DNA of 14,884 nucleotides from an uncultured Oscillospiraceae bacterium (GCA_910587335.1 CAJUMG010000022.1:13091-27974), one strand, 5' to 3'. Counted from the first letter of the stretch, positions 1 through 6,687 are shown. Numbers and translations are program-made. The notes: a model not told the origin generated them from the letters alone.

Positions 1-210
1 ATAGGGCTCCAGCAGGAATACATAAATCGGAAAGGTCACTGCGGTGGCAATGACCATAACAAAGATCACCGCAGCGCTCATACCAACAGCGGAATCCAGT
101 TTTTTGGAAACGCCTAAAAAAGGACAGATGCCCAAAAACTTCGTCAAAATGAAGTTTTCCGCCAGAATCGCGGTTAAAAGAATGACCATCATGTTTTTCG
201 CGAATTCCAT
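1..210 (-). CDS. rnfA: RnfA, electron transport complex membrane subunit (5' part; runs off window)
   Basis: RnfA is an integral membrane subunit of the ferredoxin:NAD+ oxidoreductase that pumps Na+ or H+. Only the first 70 residues are here; the frame is open to base 1. The visible part shows a first membrane helix, the family signature KFLGICPFLGVSKK (residues 24-37) and a second hydrophobic helix. C29 within GICPFLG matches the cysteine that, in known Rnf/Nqr structures, helps hold an intramembrane [2Fe-2S] cluster together with RnfE. The ATG overlaps the rnfE stop codon by one base (TAATG), indicating translational coupling; a GGAGG-like site lies within the rnfE tail. rnfB is expected next, outside the window, following the usual clostridial CDGEAB order. 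Confidence 0.95.
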   Translation of the reverse strand, partial: MEFAKNMMVILLTAILAENFILTKFLGICPFLGVSKKLDSAVGMSAAVIFVMVIATAVTFPIYVFLLEPY

Positions 211-893
211 TATTTGCCGCCTCCTTCCGCAGCCTCAGCACATTTGCCCGCCATCGGACAGCCAGAACAGCCTGCTTCCTGCTTCGGTTTTTTGCCCTTG
301 CGCATCAGAATAAAATTCACCAACGCAATCAGACAGCCAAATACAAAGAATCCACCCGGCGCCAATGTCATAATCGACATCGTCTGTATTGACTCAGGAA
401 TAATCTGCATACCAAACCAGGTGCCGGAACCCAAAATTTCACGAATAGAACCCATGCACAAAAGCGCCAAGGTAAAGCCGATTCCCATACCAATTGCGTC
501 GCAAGCAGAAGCCAGTACACCGTTTTTGTTAGCAAACATCTCAGCACGGCCAAGGATGATGCAGTTTACTACGATCAGCGGCAGGAATAAACCCAGCGCT
601 TCGTAAATCGACGGAGCATATGCTTGCACCAAAAATCCAACGATCGTAACAAACCCTGCAATAATGACAATATAACTGGGAATGCGAACTTTGTCCGGGA
701 TGACCTTTCTCAACAGCGAAATGACAATGTTGGAACCCAATAAAACGGCGGTAGCCGCCAACCCCATTCCCAATCCGTTGACTGCCAGAGAAGTGACAGC
801 CAACGTTGGGCAGGTACCTAAAATCAGCACTAAAACAGGGTTTTCTTTAATAATGCCGTTGAGCAGAACCTTCAGATTACTCTGTTTACTCAT
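210..893 (-). CDS. rnfE: RnfE, electron transport complex membrane subunit with Cys-rich C-terminal tail
   Basis: RnfE is the membrane partner of RnfA; in known structures the two related subunits hold a [2Fe-2S] cluster in the bilayer. The 227-residue protein has about six hydrophobic helices. The motif LGTCPTLAVT (25-34) contains C28 and NCIILGRAEMFA (110-121) contains C111; their 83-residue spacing fits the cluster cysteines of the family. The start ATG overlaps the rnfG stop as ATGA. The last 28 residues are not membrane-like: a basic stretch, GKKPK, is followed by CSGCPMAGKC (209-218), three cysteines spaced C-x2-C-x5-C, then an Ala/Glu/Gly end. That tail would lie in the cytoplasm or at the membrane surface and could bind metal, but this is inference. 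The core assignment is firm. Confidence 0.96.
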   Translation of the reverse strand: MSKQSNLKVLLNGIIKENPVLVLILGTCPTLAVTSLAVNGLGMGLAATAVLLGSNIVISLLRKVIPDKVRIPSYIVIIAGFVTIVGFLVQAYAPSIYEALGLFLPLIVVNCIILGRAEMFANKNGVLASACDAIGMGIGFTLALLCMGSIREILGSGTWFGMQIIPESIQTMSIMTLAPGGFFVFGCLIALVNFILMRKGKKPKQEAGCSGCPMAGKCAEAAEGGGK

Positions 894-1867
894 TCAGCAA
901 GCTCCCCTTTCACCAATTCAAAACCAGCGACCGCTTTATCAATTGCCTTTTTCACCGCATTGGAGGAGACAGTTGCACCACCTAGCGCGTCAACAGCATC
1001 GGTAGAGGTCTGACCAATATACTGATCCAGATAAGAAGGCTTTCCTACACGGTCTCCAATGCCTTCGGTCTCCGCAAAATCAACCGGTTTTACACCGATA
1101 ATGGTTCCGGTAGGATCCATCGCTACCACCAACCGAATCAGGGGCTCTTCGTGATAGCCCTGCGCGGTTACAACCATCGTAACAGCGGATTTATCGTTGG
1201 CAATATAAACCTCTTTCACCTTGTCAACTTCCTGCTCATATTTGGTTACACCGCCGGGAACCAACGCCGCGTTGGCATCGTCCACCGTATAGGTAACCAG
1301 CTCTTCTTCAGGGGTATCTACCACTTCAGAAATCTCAACCTGATTGCCGGAAGCCGCACTGTACAGCTCAAACGCGGTGCCCAATGCCTTTTTGTATGCT
1401 TTGGAAGTAATGGTCGCGCCGGAAATACCATCCACGCTGGTATAGTCAGAAGCGCCCTTGCCTACATATCCCGCGCCGTAGCTATCCTCGGCCAATTTTG
1501 CACCAAATCCGGGCGTCTCAGAATGCTCCAGCATCTTAACCCCTGTAATGGTGCCGTTTGCGTCAAAGCCGACCATCAGGTTTACCGGCCCGCCATAACC
1601 CTGTGCAGAAGCGGTTACTACATAACCCTTGCCGCTGGTTTCCTTATACGCATCAACTGCGCCTTCTACATCGGCGGGTACCTCTACCTCTTCAAAACCG
1701 GAGGCCCCAGGCAGAACAACCGCTCTGGCCGAATTCGCCTCGGCGTTTTTCGCTTCTTCAATAATCGGTTTGGTCGCCTGATAGGTGAATACCAGAGCCG
1801 CGGAAACCACAACACAAATAACGGTTAAAACTACAACGGGAACGAGAAAATCTTTTACAAATTTCAT
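890..1867 (-). CDS. rnfG: RnfG, electron transport complex flavoprotein with two tandem FMN-binding-like domains
   Basis: RnfG carries covalently bound FMN on the outer face of the membrane and passes electrons within Rnf. I place the start at the ATG at 1867: GGAGG lies 9 bases upstream and the ATG overlaps the rnfD stop as ATGA. A longer in-frame start at 1903 would overlap rnfD further and lacks such a site. The protein is 325 residues, well above the usual roughly 180-220. Residues 7-29 form one membrane anchor. Domain 1 (about 80-170) has ETPGFG (117-122) and the flavinylation motif DGISGATIT, with T152 as the expected FMN-phosphate attachment residue. Domain 2 (about 218-318) repeats the layout with ETEGIG (266-271) and DALGGATVSS, where T299 is the equivalent. 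The second motif lacks the usual Ser/Thr before GAT. The apbE gene five genes upstream supplies the required FMN transferase. Confidence 0.94.
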   Translation of the reverse strand: MKFVKDFLVPVVVLTVICVVVSAALVFTYQATKPIIEEAKNAEANSARAVVLPGASGFEEVEVPADVEGAVDAYKETSGKGYVVTASAQGYGGPVNLMVGFDANGTITGVKMLEHSETPGFGAKLAEDSYGAGYVGKGASDYTSVDGISGATITSKAYKKALGTAFELYSAASGNQVEISEVVDTPEEELVTYTVDDANAALVPGGVTKYEQEVDKVKEVYIANDKSAVTMVVTAQGYHEEPLIRLVVAMDPTGTIIGVKPVDFAETEGIGDRVGKPSYLDQYIGQTSTDAVDALGGATVSSNAVKKAIDKAVAGFELVKGELAE

Positions 1868-2856
1868 TTCGCAAGACCTCCAAACGGTTTTGTTTTCGTC
1901 CATCTATCAATCAAAGGCGTTAGGATATTCATCAGCAAAATCGCGAACGAAACACCCTCTACATATTGTCCATACAGACGGATCACAACGGTTAAAAGAC
2001 CGCAGCCAAGGGCAAAAATGACCTTGCCCTTTTTGGTAACGGGAGAAGTGGAATAGTCGGTCGCCATAAAGAAAGCGCCCAGTACCAGTCCGCCTGCCAA
2101 AACCTGAGAAATGGGATTTACACCCAAAATCCAGGACAAGACAAAAACCGTTCCAATATAGGTCAAAGGAATAGTCGGGCTGATCACCTTTTTGTAGATC
2201 AAATAGCATCCGCCGATCAGCAGTGTAATAATGCAGGTCTCACCCAAGCTGCCTCCCCTAAGGCCAAACAGCAGCTCAAACACGTTGGGAACCCCTTCTA
2301 CCGATCCCAGCGCCATGTTGCCAATTTCACTCAGCCCACTGACATGGGTGGTATTGATCGCCGCCAGCGGCGTTGCACCGGCTATATGGGAGATCGCTCC
2401 GTCAGCAAAAACCGGTGTATGAAACGCGCTTGGGTCGCCCATTGCGGAAGCAAAGGAAACAAGCAGTACAACACGCGCGCCAATTGCCGGGTTGGCAAAG
2501 TTTTTGCCGATGCCGCCAAACAGCATCTTCATTACGACAATTGCTACAAAGCAGCCGACCATCGCCATCCAAAACGGAAAGGTGGAGGGCAGATTAAATG
2601 CCAGAAGCATACCTGTGACCACTGCGCTGCAATCGGAAATTGTGTTGGGCTGTCTGGTCACAATATTGTAAAGATATTCAAAAATAATGCAGGAGGCGAC
2701 GCAAACACAGATCAGCATCAGCGCCCGCAACCCAAACAGTAAGGTCGCCGCAATTGCGGTGGGGACCAACGCAACAACTACCGTAAGCATAATGTTGGAG
2801 GTTGTCACAGGATCCTTCAAATGCGGCGAGGTAACGACCAAAAGCTTATTTTTCAA
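1864..2856 (-). CDS. rnfD: RnfD, electron transport complex membrane flavoprotein
   Basis: RnfD is the large membrane subunit that forms the ion path and carries one covalent FMN. The 330-residue length is typical. Many hydrophobic helices are visible, with conserved GGIGKNFANPAIGAR (114-128), AGATPLAA (159-166) and GAFFMATDYSTSP (260-272). T162 in AGATPL is the expected ApbE-modified threonine. The start codon is TTG at 2856: an AGAGGTGA site sits about 6 bases upstream and the protein begins MKNKLLVVTSPHL, a normal RnfD N-terminus. Its stop overlaps the rnfG start, and 12 bases separate it from rnfC, whose end overlaps the ribosome binding site. Together these show tight co-translation. Confidence 0.96.
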   Translation of the reverse strand: MKNKLLVVTSPHLKDPVTTSNIMLTVVVALVPTAIAATLLFGLRALMLICVCVASCIIFEYLYNIVTRQPNTISDCSAVVTGMLLAFNLPSTFPFWMAMVGCFVAIVVMKMLFGGIGKNFANPAIGARVVLLVSFASAMGDPSAFHTPVFADGAISHIAGATPLAAINTTHVSGLSEIGNMALGSVEGVPNVFELLFGLRGGSLGETCIITLLIGGCYLIYKKVISPTIPLTYIGTVFVLSWILGVNPISQVLAGGLVLGAFFMATDYSTSPVTKKGKVIFALGCGLLTVVIRLYGQYVEGVSFAILLMNILTPLIDRWTKTKPFGGLAK

Positions 2857-2868
2857 TTTGATTCACCT

Positions 2869-4164
2869 CTACTTTTTTTCTCTCAACATCTGCTTACCCA
2901 TCCGGTTGTAAAGCACCAGATAGCGGTTTGCAGGACACACATAGGCACAGCAGCCGCATTCGATACACAAATTCACCTTCAACGCAGCCAGCGACTCTTT
3001 ATTTTTACCGTGAACCGCTTTATCTATAGCGGCCGGCATCAAATGGACTGGGCAAGCGTTAATACACCGGGCGCAGCGAATACAAGGCGTCTCCAACCGT
3101 TCCAGGGCATCCTCTTCTGCAAAGGCCAAAATCGCGTTGTTGTTCTTTACCACCGGATACTGATCGTTGGGAACCGCAATGCCCATCATCGGTCCGCCCA
3201 TTAGGATCAACCGGGGTTCTTTTACGTACCCGCCACAGAACGCAATAACATCCTCGAATTTCGTGCCAATTGGAACCATGACGTTTTTGGGAGTCCCTAC
3301 CGCAGAGCCATCGACGGTCACCCTTTTTTGGATCAAAGGCATACCAGTTTCCATATAGGAGGCCACAAACGCCACCGACGAAACGTTCATGACAATCACG
3401 CCTTGATCGGCGGGAAGCTGCCCTTCCTTGACCACCTTGCCGGTGGTTTCATAAATCAAAACCTTTTCCGCTCCCTGCGGATATTTGGATTTTAAAACCG
3501 CCAGCTGATAACCATCTTTCCCCTGAATCAGCTGCTGCATCTTGTCAATCGCTTCTTTTTTATTGTCCTCAATGCCGATAATGACATTTCGAATCCCCAG
3601 GAATTTGGTTACTAGGCCAATGCCTTTCATGACATTTTCGCCGTTCTCCAAAAACTCCCGGTTGTCCGCCGTGATAAACGGCTCACACTCGGCGCCGTTA
3701 ATGATCAAAGTGTCAACCTCATCAAGATTTTTCGGATTCAGCTTGATAAAGGTCGGAAACCCAGCACCGCCTAAGCCTACCAGTCCGGAACGACGGATTG
3801 CCGCAATAAAATCCTCCCGGGTCTCGGCCACCGGCGGCTGAATCGATTCATCTACCGTCTGCTGGCCGTCACAGGCAATGACGATTGTCTGTGTACGTAC
3901 GCCATTCGAAGTGATGAAATCCTCAATGGCGGTGACTGTACCGGATACACTAGAATGAATCGGTACACTCATAAACTCCTTCGAATCCGCCAATAGCTGA
4001 CCTACCTTCACTTCGTCTTTTACCTTCACCACCGGGGTGCAGGGCGCACCCATGTGCTGTAAAAGCGGAATGGTCACGCTGGCCGGTGCAGGCATGGATA
4101 CAGTTTCACAATTCATAGTATTTTTATGATGTGGAACTTTTACTCCATTCAAGTTCATCTTCAA
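2869..4164 (-). CDS. rnfC: RnfC, NADH-binding iron-sulfur subunit of the Rnf complex
   Basis: RnfC is the soluble subunit that binds NAD(H), FMN and two [4Fe-4S] clusters. With the TTG start at 4164 it has 431 residues. I chose TTG because AGGAGG lies 9 bases upstream; the ATG two codons later (4158) would have a 15-base spacer, and the longer ATG start at 4206 has no clear site. Visible features in order are an N-terminal barrel-like segment, a Gly-rich nucleotide loop GLVGLGGAGFP (127-137), the family motif INGAECEPFITAD (155-167), and two ferredoxin-type clusters. The first cluster ligands are C361, C364, C367 and C371; the second are C400, C403, C406 and C410. It is the first true Rnf subunit of the operon and follows the Gx gene after 72 bases. 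Confidence 0.96.
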   Translation of the reverse strand: MKMNLNGVKVPHHKNTMNCETVSMPAPASVTIPLLQHMGAPCTPVVKVKDEVKVGQLLADSKEFMSVPIHSSVSGTVTAIEDFITSNGVRTQTIVIACDGQQTVDESIQPPVAETREDFIAAIRRSGLVGLGGAGFPTFIKLNPKNLDEVDTLIINGAECEPFITADNREFLENGENVMKGIGLVTKFLGIRNVIIGIEDNKKEAIDKMQQLIQGKDGYQLAVLKSKYPQGAEKVLIYETTGKVVKEGQLPADQGVIVMNVSSVAFVASYMETGMPLIQKRVTVDGSAVGTPKNVMVPIGTKFEDVIAFCGGYVKEPRLILMGGPMMGIAVPNDQYPVVKNNNAILAFAEEDALERLETPCIRCARCINACPVHLMPAAIDKAVHGKNKESLAALKVNLCIECGCCAYVCPANRYLVLYNRMGKQMLREKK

Positions 4165-4218
4165 CTGAAAATTCCTCCTGTCCTCATATTTTCCATTGCA
4201 AAACATCTATAATAATAT

Positions 4219-4236
4219 GGTAACCCATAGGTTTCC
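4219..4236 (-). other. Small hairpin between the Gx gene and rnfC
   Basis: An 18-base inverted repeat immediately follows the Gx stop codon: arms GGAAACC and GGTTACC pair over seven positions with one mismatch around a four-base loop. No T-run follows on the minus strand, so it does not look like an intrinsic terminator. It could be a processing or stability element separating the apbE-Gx part of the message from rnfC. A function is not shown. Confidence 0.35.
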
Positions 4237-4755
4237 CTATCGTAGCTGACGGTCCAATTTTTCCACTGCCGGAAGTAGTGTTTTTAACACAAGTCCGGTG
4301 ACAATCCCCATTCCAATCCCCGAGAGAATCAGAATAGGAAAATAATATAAAGTCAGCGTTGTCCCCATCAGGAGCGAGGACCCTAAAAGCTGACCCATAT
4401 TATGGGCGATCGCTCCCAGAATACTGATGATTAAATAAGAAAGACCGCCTTTCTTTGACCAGGTGAACAGCAGCATGACTGTTACAGAAATAAACCCGCC
4501 CAACAAACTCAACAATGCGCCGGTAGGGCCCCGCATCAGTAAAACCGAAAGAGCCTTAAGCGCAGCCAAAATGTACGCGTTAGGCGCTCCCAGAAAAAAA
4601 ACACAGTACATCGTCACAATGTTAGAAAGTCCCAGCTTTATACCAGGCGGCAGACCTGGTACTGTCACAATCCCTTCCAGATAGGAAAGTACCACCGCCG
4701 TAGCAAACAGTAAACCCATAAAACAGATTCGTTTCGTTTTTATGCTTTTACCCAT
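4237..4755 (-). CDS. Gx transporter family membrane protein (Hpre_diP_synt_I-like)
   Basis: This 172-residue protein is almost entirely hydrophobic, with five or six membrane segments. PGIKLGLSNIV (37-47) and GAIAHNMGQL (114-123) are the conserved motifs of the family usually annotated as Gx transporter or heptaprenyl diphosphate synthase component I (PF07456). The second name is historical and says little about function; the fold resembles small-molecule uptake subunits. It lies 20 bases after apbE and 72 before rnfC. That placement between an FMN transferase and the Rnf genes is common in Clostridia and suggests a supporting role for flavinylated membrane electron transfer, for example flavin or cofactor supply. 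This role is inference. The ATG at 4755 has a GGAGA site about 12 bases upstream. Confidence 0.85.
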   Translation of the reverse strand: MGKSIKTKRICFMGLLFATAVVLSYLEGIVTVPGLPPGIKLGLSNIVTMYCVFFLGAPNAYILAALKALSVLLMRGPTGALLSLLGGFISVTVMLLFTWSKKGGLSYLIISILGAIAHNMGQLLGSSLLMGTTLTLYYFPILILSGIGMGIVTGLVLKTLLPAVEKLDRQLR

Positions 4756-4775
4756 TTGTAGCGTATTTCTCCATT

Positions 4776-5858
4776 CTAGTCCAATATGTTTATAAAATGA
4801 TAATCCACAGCCTCTAAATTTGGCGTAAAAAAGGGCTTAATCCCTTCCGAAAGATAAACATTTTTCTCCTGATCAATCAAAACGAAATCAAAGCTGTCAG
4901 CATTTGCATAGGCCATCGCCTTTTCCCTTCCCGCCAAAAAGAGAGCGGTGGAAAGAAAATCCGCCATCCCTCCATCCTCACAGATCACCGAGACGGAAAT
5001 TAGGTCTCCCTCCCCCGGATATCCTGTTTTGGGGTCCAAAATATGATGATAGCGGATGCCGTTCTTTTCAAAAAACCGTTCATAATCACCGGAGGTCGCC
5101 ATCGTTGTGTCTGTCAATTCGACAATACCGATATAATCACTTGCCGCCCCTCTGGGATTTCGAATACCAAACCGGTAAGCAGAGCCATCCTCTTTTTTTC
5201 CAAGTGTAAAGATATTGCCTCCAACCGAAAGATATCCAGAATGCACACCAAAGGATCTAGCGATTTCTAATGCCTGCGAACCTGCCGCACCTTTGGCCAT
5301 GCCGCCCAGATTGAGCTTTTGTCCCTGGCGGTGCAGCATGACTTGACAATTCTCCTCATCCAGCAAAAGATCCCGATAATCTACCAGCTCTAGCGCTTTC
5401 TGAATCTCTTTTTCGTCTGGAACACGCGGATTTTCTCCTGTAATATTCCATAAATCGGTCAGTGGTCCAATTGTAATATCAAACAGTCCTTCGGAAATCG
5501 TACAGTAATCCTTTGCCAGTTTTAAAAGAGCAAAGGTCTCCTTGCTGACCTGCACATAAGAAAGCCCAGCATTTTGGTTAATTTGGGCAATTTCGGAAGA
5601 AAGATCATATGCTGAAAAGCGCTTTTCAAAATCCTGTAGCGTTTGATTTACTGCTTGAACTGCTTGTTCGCTTCTACGTCCCACTAATTTTTGATCTACA
5701 AACGTGTCCATAATAAAGGCGCTTCCTGCTTCGACATTCCATTCTTTTTCTCTGCTGTCCCAATAAAAGCCAAAACAAGCGAAAAAAAGAAGCAGTATGA
5801 AACCGATGGCTACGGCAAACACGGTCTTTACTCTTGAATGACTCCGCAAAAAATTCAA
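4776..5858 (-). CDS. apbE: ApbE, FAD:protein FMN transferase (membrane-anchored)
   Basis: ApbE transfers FMN from FAD to a threonine in Dxx(S/T)GAT-type motifs (EC 2.7.1.180), here most likely RnfG and RnfD downstream in the same operon. The 360-residue protein has a hydrophobic segment at about 12-32. This contains LFFAC, a poor lipobox, so signal anchor is as likely as lipoprotein. Family motifs follow: SEGLFDITIGPL (122-133), LNLGGMAKGAA (182-192), SVGGN (211-215), HHILDPKTGYP (271-281) and the Mg-binding MADFLSTALF (298-307). N183 replaces the more usual Asp of the DLGG motif. The start is TTG at 5858 with only a weak ACGGGG upstream; no ATG precedes it in frame without a stop, and the next Met (residue 50) would remove the anchor. 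The gene opens the Rnf transcription unit. Confidence 0.94.
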   Translation of the reverse strand: MNFLRSHSRVKTVFAVAIGFILLLFFACFGFYWDSREKEWNVEAGSAFIMDTFVDQKLVGRRSEQAVQAVNQTLQDFEKRFSAYDLSSEIAQINQNAGLSYVQVSKETFALLKLAKDYCTISEGLFDITIGPLTDLWNITGENPRVPDEKEIQKALELVDYRDLLLDEENCQVMLHRQGQKLNLGGMAKGAAGSQALEIARSFGVHSGYLSVGGNIFTLGKKEDGSAYRFGIRNPRGAASDYIGIVELTDTTMATSGDYERFFEKNGIRYHHILDPKTGYPGEGDLISVSVICEDGGMADFLSTALFLAGREKAMAYANADSFDFVLIDQEKNVYLSEGIKPFFTPNLEAVDYHFINILD

Positions 5859-5890
5859 CCCCGTTTATAAATTCATACTACATCTACTAT

Positions 5891-5919
5891 ATTGTAGCGT
5901 ATTTAAACACCGATTTCAA
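5891..5919 (-). promoter_or_regulatory. Sigma-A-type promoter P1 for apbE-Gx-rnfCDGEA
   Basis: On the minus strand TTGAAA (5919-5914) and TACAAT (5896-5891) are separated by exactly 17 bases. Transcription would start near 5884, giving a leader of about 25 bases before the apbE TTG. The decamer TGAGAGAATA lies one base upstream of the -35 box. This is the best placed promoter for the operon. Confidence 0.72.
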
Positions 5920-5946
5920 GTATTCTCTCATCTTTTCCACAAACTT

Positions 5947-5974
5947 ATGATATTAACAAAGAAAATTTCGTCAA
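5947..5974 (-). promoter_or_regulatory. Second promoter P2 upstream of apbE
   Basis: On the minus strand TTGACG (5974-5969) and TATCAT (5952-5947) are separated by 16 bases. The decamer TGAGAGAATA ends directly at the -35 box, as it does one base away at P1. The -10 box lies inside the repeat TTAATATCATAA, which also occurs at 6019-6030 with a weaker possible -35 (TTACCA, 6048-6043) at the same 16-base spacing. Confidence 0.5.
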
Positions 5975-6148
5975 TATTCTCTCAATATCACAAAAAATTC
6001 TGCAAAATATCGTTTATTTTATGATATTAAATCACTTGTTTTTGGTAAAAAAAGAATATTTTTTTCGAAAAATATAGAGTTATTTTATAAAATTTTATAA
6101 TATTCATTTTAAAAGAGAAAATATACGATAAAATGAAAAAAATTAAGT

Positions 6149-6196
6149 TTTAAGTAAAAAGGAGACGCTTTATAAAGCGTCTCCTTTTTACTTAAA
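6149..6196 (-). terminator. 48-bp perfect palindrome, strong intrinsic terminator
   Basis: Bases 6149-6196 form a perfect palindrome with its axis between 6172 and 6173; two possible G-T pairs extend it. The core is GGAGACGC / GCGTCTCC flanked by A5 and T5 runs, so RNA from either strand would fold into a long stem followed by U residues. It starts 14 bases after the stop of the Cys-rich gene and fits its terminator. Because it is symmetrical it could also stop plus-strand transcription, though no plus-strand gene is nearby. Confidence 0.88.
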
Positions 6197-6209
6197 GTCT
6201 TACCGAAAA

Positions 6210-6659
6210 TTACTCGTGATCACAACCACAGTCATCACAGCCACAGTCGTCGCAATCGTCGCATTCAAAATCGAATTCAAGCTTCTCATGGCAGTTTGGA
6301 CAATGGATAAAGCCCTCGTCCAGCATCTCTTCATTGACATAAATGCTGTCGCCGCAAGCCGGACAGGTCACTTCATACAACTCATCATCGCATTCGTCGT
6401 CACAGTCACAGCCGCAACCACATTCATCGTCACACTCGTCGCCATAAAATTCCTCTTCCAGCGCGCCCAGATCCTCATCAATTTCATCCAGACCGTCGGA
6501 CAGCTCAGCAACATCATCTTCCAAATCTGTAACAGTTAAAGCGATATCGTCCAACACATCAATCATCGCTTTAAACACTCTTCCCTCTTTGCTTGTTTCG
6601 TCTATCCCAAGTCCTTCGCTCAAACCTCTCAGGTATGCAACTTTCTCAAGAATTGTCAT
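6210..6659 (-). CDS. CD1247 N-terminal domain-type protein with zinc ribbon and Asp/Cys-rich clusters
   Basis: The product has 149 residues. Residues 1-70 resemble the N-terminal domain of C. difficile CD1247-type proteins, often seen near efp in Clostridia: MTILEKVAYLRGLSEGLGID, then an acidic, heptad-like helix to about 70. A zinc ribbon follows with C99-x2-C102 and C120-x2-C123. Two low-complexity clusters flank it: 74-93, with cysteines 76, 80, 82, 84, 86 and 90, and 131-149, with cysteines 133, 136, 139, 141, 144 and 146. Both are packed with Asp/Glu, giving 16 cysteines in total. This suggests metal binding; the biological role is unknown. The start is secure: AAAGGAGG sits 8 bases before the ATG. 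It lies 125 bases after efp and ends at a strong terminator. Confidence 0.82.
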   Translation of the reverse strand: MTILEKVAYLRGLSEGLGIDETSKEGRVFKAMIDVLDDIALTVTDLEDDVAELSDGLDEIDEDLGALEEEFYGDECDDECGCGCDCDDECDDELYEVTCPACGDSIYVNEEMLDEGFIHCPNCHEKLEFDFECDDCDDCGCDDCGCDHE

Positions 6660-6687
6660 CAGTAAATCCTCCTTTAGCTGAAAAATG

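Larger units (their letters stand above)
5859..6148. other. AT-rich intergenic island with no gene
   Basis: This is the longest gene-free stretch of the window. Bases 5881-6150 have about 20% G+C by hand count, falling from about a third at the apbE end to about a tenth at 6061-6120. I see no plausible reading frame in either strand beyond a six-codon string near 6133. It contains the two promoters, repeated decamers and repeated TTAATATCATAA, an all A-T hairpin with a CGAA loop near 6057-6076, and long A/T tracts that could act as UP elements. No attachment site, origin box array or transposase remnant is recognisable. Confidence 0.7.

Noticed and set aside
1151..1828. Open frame of 225 codons on the plus strand
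   Set aside because: It is antisense to rnfG, a mirror of its biased codons; no motif or start signal supports it.
4776..5858. ApbE as a classical lipoprotein
   Set aside because: The only candidate lipobox, LFFAC, lacks small residues at -2; a signal anchor is at least as likely, so no lipoprotein feature was called.
5942..5959. Possible Rex (redox regulator) operator near TTAACAA
   Set aside because: The right half TTAACAA is present but the left half matches poorly (about three of seven bases) to TTGTTAA.
6133..6153. Six-codon ATG frame in the AT-rich gap on the plus strand
   Set aside because: The purine tract upstream is weak, the frame ends at the palindrome edge and no plus-strand gene follows; chance is enough in such AT-rich DNA.
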